From Clostridia bacterium UC5.1-1D2 (GTDB lineage Bacteria; Bacillota; Clostridia; Lachnospirales; Lachnospiraceae), in the NCBI GenBank assembly GCA_001304855.1, contig BBZN01000007.1, positions 1 through 64,000 of the forward strand: DNA of 64,000 bases. The letters are read 5' to 3'. Below the pieces are notes generated by a model. It ran no database searches and was not told the DNA's origin. It was given only the letters and a program-made list of their open reading frames with translations. Shown in pieces: positions 60,907 through 64,000 of this stretch (the first letter of the stretch is position 1; the number at the start of each line of letters is the position of its first letter). A program made the position numbers and the translations under genes.

Positions 60907-61833
60907 ATGTATAGAACAAGGACAATCGCCGTGGATCACGGCAACCGAAACATGAAAACGGAGCATCAGGTATTCACCTCCGGGCTGGTGGAGAGCGAAA
61001 CGGAGCCGCCAATGGGAGATTTTCTGTATTACAACCGGAAGTATTACTCCCTCTCGAACCAGAGGATTCCTTACATGAGGGATAAAACAACAGATGACCG
61101 GTTTTTCATTCTGACGCTGTTCGGGATTGCGATGGAGCTGGAGCGGGAGAATCCGCAGGCGAGGAACGACATCGTAAAAGTAAACCTGCCGGTAGGACTT
61201 CCGCCGGCCCATTACGGACTGCTTTACAAGAAGTTTGAGCGGTATTTTAAGCGGGAAGGGAATATCCAGTTCACCTATCGGAGAAATCCGTATACCATCG
61301 CCATTGGTGACGTCATTTCCTATCCCCAGGACTATGCGGCAGCCATGACAATCTATCCGGAGATTAAACGGCACACGAAGGCCCGGATTATTGACATCGG
61401 GGGATTCAGCGTGGATTATCTGGAACTGAAGAACGGAGCGCCCAATATGGACGTCTGTGACTCCCTGGAAAACGGAGTGATTACCCTATACAACCGGATT
61501 AAGTCCCGCGTCAACTCCGAATTCGATTTTCTGCTTTCGGAGGAGGAGATTGATGATATCATCCTGGGACGAAGGACGGATTTTGAGGAGAGGGTCCAGA
61601 AGCTGGTGAGAACGGTCACGGAGGTATTTGTCGATGACTTGCTGAGTGCGCTCCGGGAACGGGGACTGGATCTACGAACCGGCTGTGTGGTATTTGTCGG
61701 CGGCGGGACTATGCTCTTAAAGACGTATTTAGAGAAGTCCGACAAGGTGAAGGAAGCTGTTTTTGTGGAGGATATCCATGCCAATGCGCGGGGATATGCG
61801 AAGCTCTATCATCTTTCTAAAGCTGGGAGGTAA
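60907..61833 (+). CDS. parM: ParM/StbA-type actin-like segregation ATPase
   Basis: 308-residue actin-like protein. Phosphate-1 loop AVDHGNRNMKT (residues 8-18), phosphate-2 loop IIDIGGFSVDYLEL and adenosine loop VVFVGGGTMLLKTYL. These match plasmid ParM proteins that push DNA copies apart as filaments. A GGAG ribosome site is present. Followed six bases later by a parR-like gene. In an integrated element this points to a replicating circular phase. Frame intact. Confidence 0.88.
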   Translation: MYRTRTIAVDHGNRNMKTEHQVFTSGLVESETEPPMGDFLYYNRKYYSLSNQRIPYMRDKTTDDRFFILTLFGIAMELERENPQARNDIVKVNLPVGLPPAHYGLLYKKFERYFKREGNIQFTYRRNPYTIAIGDVISYPQDYAAAMTIYPEIKRHTKARIIDIGGFSVDYLELKNGAPNMDVCDSLENGVITLYNRIKSRVNSEFDFLLSEEEIDDIILGRRTDFEERVQKLVRTVTEVFVDDLLSALRERGLDLRTGCVVFVGGGTMLLKTYLEKSDKVKEAVFVEDIHANARGYAKLYHLSKAGR

Positions 61834-61838
61834 GCCGC

Positions 61839-62171
61839 ATGACAGGGAAAAAGAATGAATTTGTCTTTACGATAGGGTTTAAACGGACGGACCCGGAGCA
61901 TGTGCGGGTGGTGAACATACTGAATGAGACGGCTTCCAAGAATCAGTTTATCGTGGATGCGGTTCTCTGCTATGTAGACTCCGGGTATATGAATGTCCGG
62001 CCATGGAACATCCAACCGGCGTTTGGTTCGGAGAGGTTATCCTCATCCTATGAAACAGGTTTGATAGCAAGGATGGAAGAACGACCGGATGCGGAGGATA
62101 ATCTGGATACGGAGGATATCCATGGAATTTTCCAGTCCCTTTCTGCATTTCGGCGGGATAATGAGGTATAA
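61839..62171 (+). CDS. ParR-like DNA-binding adaptor
   Basis: 110-residue protein directly after parM: FVFTIGFKRTDPEHVRVVNILN and KNQFIVDAVLCYVDS are consistent with a ribbon-helix-helix fold, and the acidic C terminus could contact ParM filaments. Identity as ParR rests on size and position. Confidence 0.7.
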   Translation: MTGKKNEFVFTIGFKRTDPEHVRVVNILNETASKNQFIVDAVLCYVDSGYMNVRPWNIQPAFGSERLSSSYETGLIARMEERPDAEDNLDTEDIHGIFQSLSAFRRDNEV

Positions 62172-62176
62172 CCTGC

Positions 62177-62222
62177 TAAAAAGAACTGCGGCCAGTTTCA
62201 TATAGGGCTGCAGTTCTTTTTT
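62177..62222 (+). terminator. Intrinsic terminator after the par genes
   Basis: AAAGAACTGC and GCAGTTCTTT arms with an inner GGCC/GGGC-like pairing, followed by TTTTTT. Ends the rightward operon. Confidence 0.88.
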
Positions 62223-62299
62223 GCCGTACCGATTCAATGATATTCTTGATTCCAATACAGTCTGTTTTCCAGAAATTCTAATCTGTGTTAAAAATACTT

Positions 62300-64000
62300 T
62301 CACGATACCAGCGGCAGTCGGATCACAAAGGTACTTCCGTCCCCAGCCGTTGATTCCACGCTGATTTCTCCCCCATGATCCAGCACGATGGCGCGGGTGA
62401 TGGCCAGGCCCAATCCCTGCCCACCCTCATCTGATCGGGTCGTGTAAAACCGATCAAATACCTTGGAAAGCTCCGCCTCCGGGATTCCGCAGCCCGTATC
62501 CGCCACGCGGATGACGGCATGGTCCTGCTCACGTTCCAGGGAGAGAATGATCTTCCCATCGGGCGGTGTAAATTCGCCTGCATTAAAGACGAGATTTTCT
62601 AACGCCCGCGTCAGTTTCAGGCTATCCGCCATCACCATACAGGGCAAGGGCGTGAGTTCGCATAAGAAGTCCGGACCGGTCAGCTCCACCACCGGCTGGT
62701 TGCTGCGGTAGAAATCAGCCAGGAACCGATTTAAGGAAACCGGCTCCATCTGTGGCAGCACACCCGCTTCGCCCGCCAGCTCCTGGATGGACCTAAGCCG
62801 GTCTGCAAGAATGTTACACTTATCCTCAATCCCCTGCATTTTTTCCCGCGTGTCCTCATCCAGCATAATGTCGTTTAAGCGGATAATCTGCGCCATGTTG
62901 GACAGGGCGGTGAGTGGGGATTTCATGTCATGCCCCAGCTCTGCCATGAGCTGGCCGCGTTCTTCAAGGAGCTTTGTTAAATGTGCCGTTTTTTCCTCCA
63001 CTTCCTCCTGTAAATGTCCGGTTAAGCGCAGATTTTCCGCCGCCATAGTCCGGCTCCGCTGAACCATCAGCACGGCGTAAGCGAGTACCATGCAGAACGC
63101 CCCGTATTCTTCCGGCCAGCCGCCGATCACCGGTTCAAACCGTCCCACCGTAAACGCGCCGTAAAGCAGGCATACGCCGTTTGCCGTGACAGCCATGAGC
63201 GCCGGACGCGCGTGAGGTTTTCCCAGCACACACCCACAGGCGGCTGCAAGAATCAGAAACAGAGCCGCCACGATCTGATAGACGGAAATCAGCGGCCCAT
63301 ACCACGGTATCAAGCTGGGAAAAGAAGGCAGCACCAGAAGCGGAATCAGAATCCCGACGCCGCACATGCCCAGGGAGAGTGTGGCGGCAGTCCCCTGTAT
63401 CCGTTTCCAGTGATCTGGCAGAAACAAATACAGGGAAATACGCACCGCGCAGTAAACTCCGCAGAGAGCCGCCGCGTCCTCTAACGCATACAGAGGGCGC
63501 ACAAAGGGAACTCCCCATAAGCGGAAGAACGGATAGCACACCCGCAGGGCGAAGGTCAGGCATAAAAGCCCGAACCAGAACGCCGCCGGGTCGCGCTGTT
63601 CTTTTCGCCCAAACCACAGCACGATGCAGAACAGGGACAGCGCCAGGGAGCCAAAGCAGAAAACCCCATAGAAAACCATGCGGGAGGCAGTCATATGGGC
63701 CACGCTGTCCACACTCCCGATTGCGGGCGGAAACCACAAGCCGCCGTAATAATGGGAATAATTTGCCGTCTGGATTATCAGCTCCGCCTCGCCGTCCACG
63801 GGAAAGGAATATACCGTGTCCCGGATCAGCGGCCGGTAGCTGCCCGCCTGCCCACGATCCATGTCCGCGCCGCCCGCTTCATAAACGTCTCCCACCTCAC
63901 CCGGTCCGCCCAAATCCCGTCCATCTACAAAAACACGGGCGGCGCAGAGCGGTTCCTGAAGGTACAGGGCCGCCATGCCCTCCCCCTTTATGCGGAGACG
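62300..64000 (-). CDS. Sensor histidine kinase, 7TM type (runs off the right edge)
   Basis: At least 565 residues; the frame stays open to the window edge, so the N terminus is missing. The visible start is the end of an extracellular carbohydrate-binding-like domain (LRIKGEG, VYSFPVDGEAELIIQTANYSHYYGG), then seven membrane helices (about residues 105-310), a coiled linker, and a kinase core: LGHDMKSPLTALSNMA (His phospho-acceptor), ENLVFNAGEFTP (N box), VADTGCGIPE and GQGLGLAITRAI. Its response-regulator partner is not in the window. It may be cargo of the mobile element or chromosomal. Confidence 0.85.
   Translation of the reverse strand, partial: RLRIKGEGMAALYLQEPLCAARVFVDGRDLGGPGEVGDVYEAGGADMDRGQAGSYRPLIRDTVYSFPVDGEAELIIQTANYSHYYGGLWFPPAIGSVDSVAHMTASRMVFYGVFCFGSLALSLFCIVLWFGRKEQRDPAAFWFGLLCLTFALRVCYPFFRLWGVPFVRPLYALEDAAALCGVYCAVRISLYLFLPDHWKRIQGTAATLSLGMCGVGILIPLLVLPSFPSLIPWYGPLISVYQIVAALFLILAAACGCVLGKPHARPALMAVTANGVCLLYGAFTVGRFEPVIGGWPEEYGAFCMVLAYAVLMVQRSRTMAAENLRLTGHLQEEVEEKTAHLTKLLEERGQLMAELGHDMKSPLTALSNMAQIIRLNDIMLDEDTREKMQGIEDKCNILADRLRSIQELAGEAGVLPQMEPVSLNRFLADFYRSNQPVVELTGPDFLCELTPLPCMVMADSLKLTRALENLVFNAGEFTPPDGKIILSLEREQDHAVIRVADTGCGIPEAELSKVFDRFYTTRSDEGGQGLGLAITRAIVLDHGGEISVESTAGDGSTFVIRLPLVS

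Noticed and set aside
1-64000. CRISPR array or Cas genes
   Set aside because: No regularly spaced repeats with unique spacers and no Cas-like protein were seen; the repeats found are palindromic elements or in-gene repeats.

Overview
The window looks like a chromosome segment of a gut Lachnospiraceae bacterium, probably of the Enterocloster/Clostridium clostridioforme type. This is inferred from the low-GC Gram-positive gene repertoire (Firmicutes-type T7SSb secretion, PadR/DUF1700/DUF4097 operon, EFR1 ferrodoxin, DUF3881, split glycine decarboxylase GcvPA/PB) and from strong AGGAGG ribosome sites. About thirty genes, including housekeeping ones, are broken by single-base indels, often in homopolymers. 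I read this mainly as sequence error and annotate the restored genes as single entries.

Layout. 1-3.6 kb: ascorbate-type PTS (IIB, IIC, IIA) plus the lactonase UlaG, all leftward. 3.9-4.9 kb: an AEC-family transporter. 5.1-19.5 kb: a leftward type VII secretion (T7SSb) operon in the order EsaA, WXG100 protein, two small helical partner-like proteins, LXG-domain effector, small coupled protein, three lipoproteins (two of them a tandem duplication), membrane-anchored EsaB-like protein, EssB, EssC. The effector and lipoproteins form a cargo island inside the machinery operon. 20.1-22.3 kb: a rightward PadR-DUF1700-DUF4097-PspC envelope operon. 22.5-33.9 kb: a leftward sugar-acid catabolism cluster (GntR regulator, enolase-superfamily dehydratase, zinc dehydrogenase, SDR, TRAP transporter, UxaA-type dehydratase, isomerase, KDPG-type aldolase, KDGal-type kinase). 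Three copies of a TGATATATCT motif mark its promoters. 34.1-39.3 kb: miscellaneous genes (DUF554, SpmA, MBL hydrolase, EFR1 ferrodoxin, cold-shock protein). 39.3-46.8 kb: the complete glycine cleavage operon (gcvT, gcvH, gcvPA, gcvPB, lplA, lpdA), led by a promoter, a tandem glycine riboswitch and an intrinsic terminator. 47.1-48.2 kb: DUF3881 and tRNA-Arg(CCT), with a truncated tRNA copy beside it.

48.2 kb to at least 62.2 kb: an integrated mobile element next to the tRNA-Arg. It has a tyrosine integrase and excisionase facing the tRNA. A diverging rightward operon begins with a strong promoter and a structured RNA leader carrying two intrinsic terminators. The operon encodes a YqaJ nuclease, DUF4406, RecD2-like helicase, annealing-protein candidate, CHC2 zinc-finger primase-like protein, ParM and a ParR-like protein, with a degenerate methyltransferase flanked by two cysteine-rich paralogues. 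A sensor kinase gene runs off the right edge, and the element's right end is not visible.

The intergenic DNA is notable. It has a pair of about 150-bp palindromic elements with shared termini, a cloverleaf-like 136-bp element, a dense hairpin cluster upstream of the T7SS operon, and a cold-shock leader containing an intrinsic terminator.
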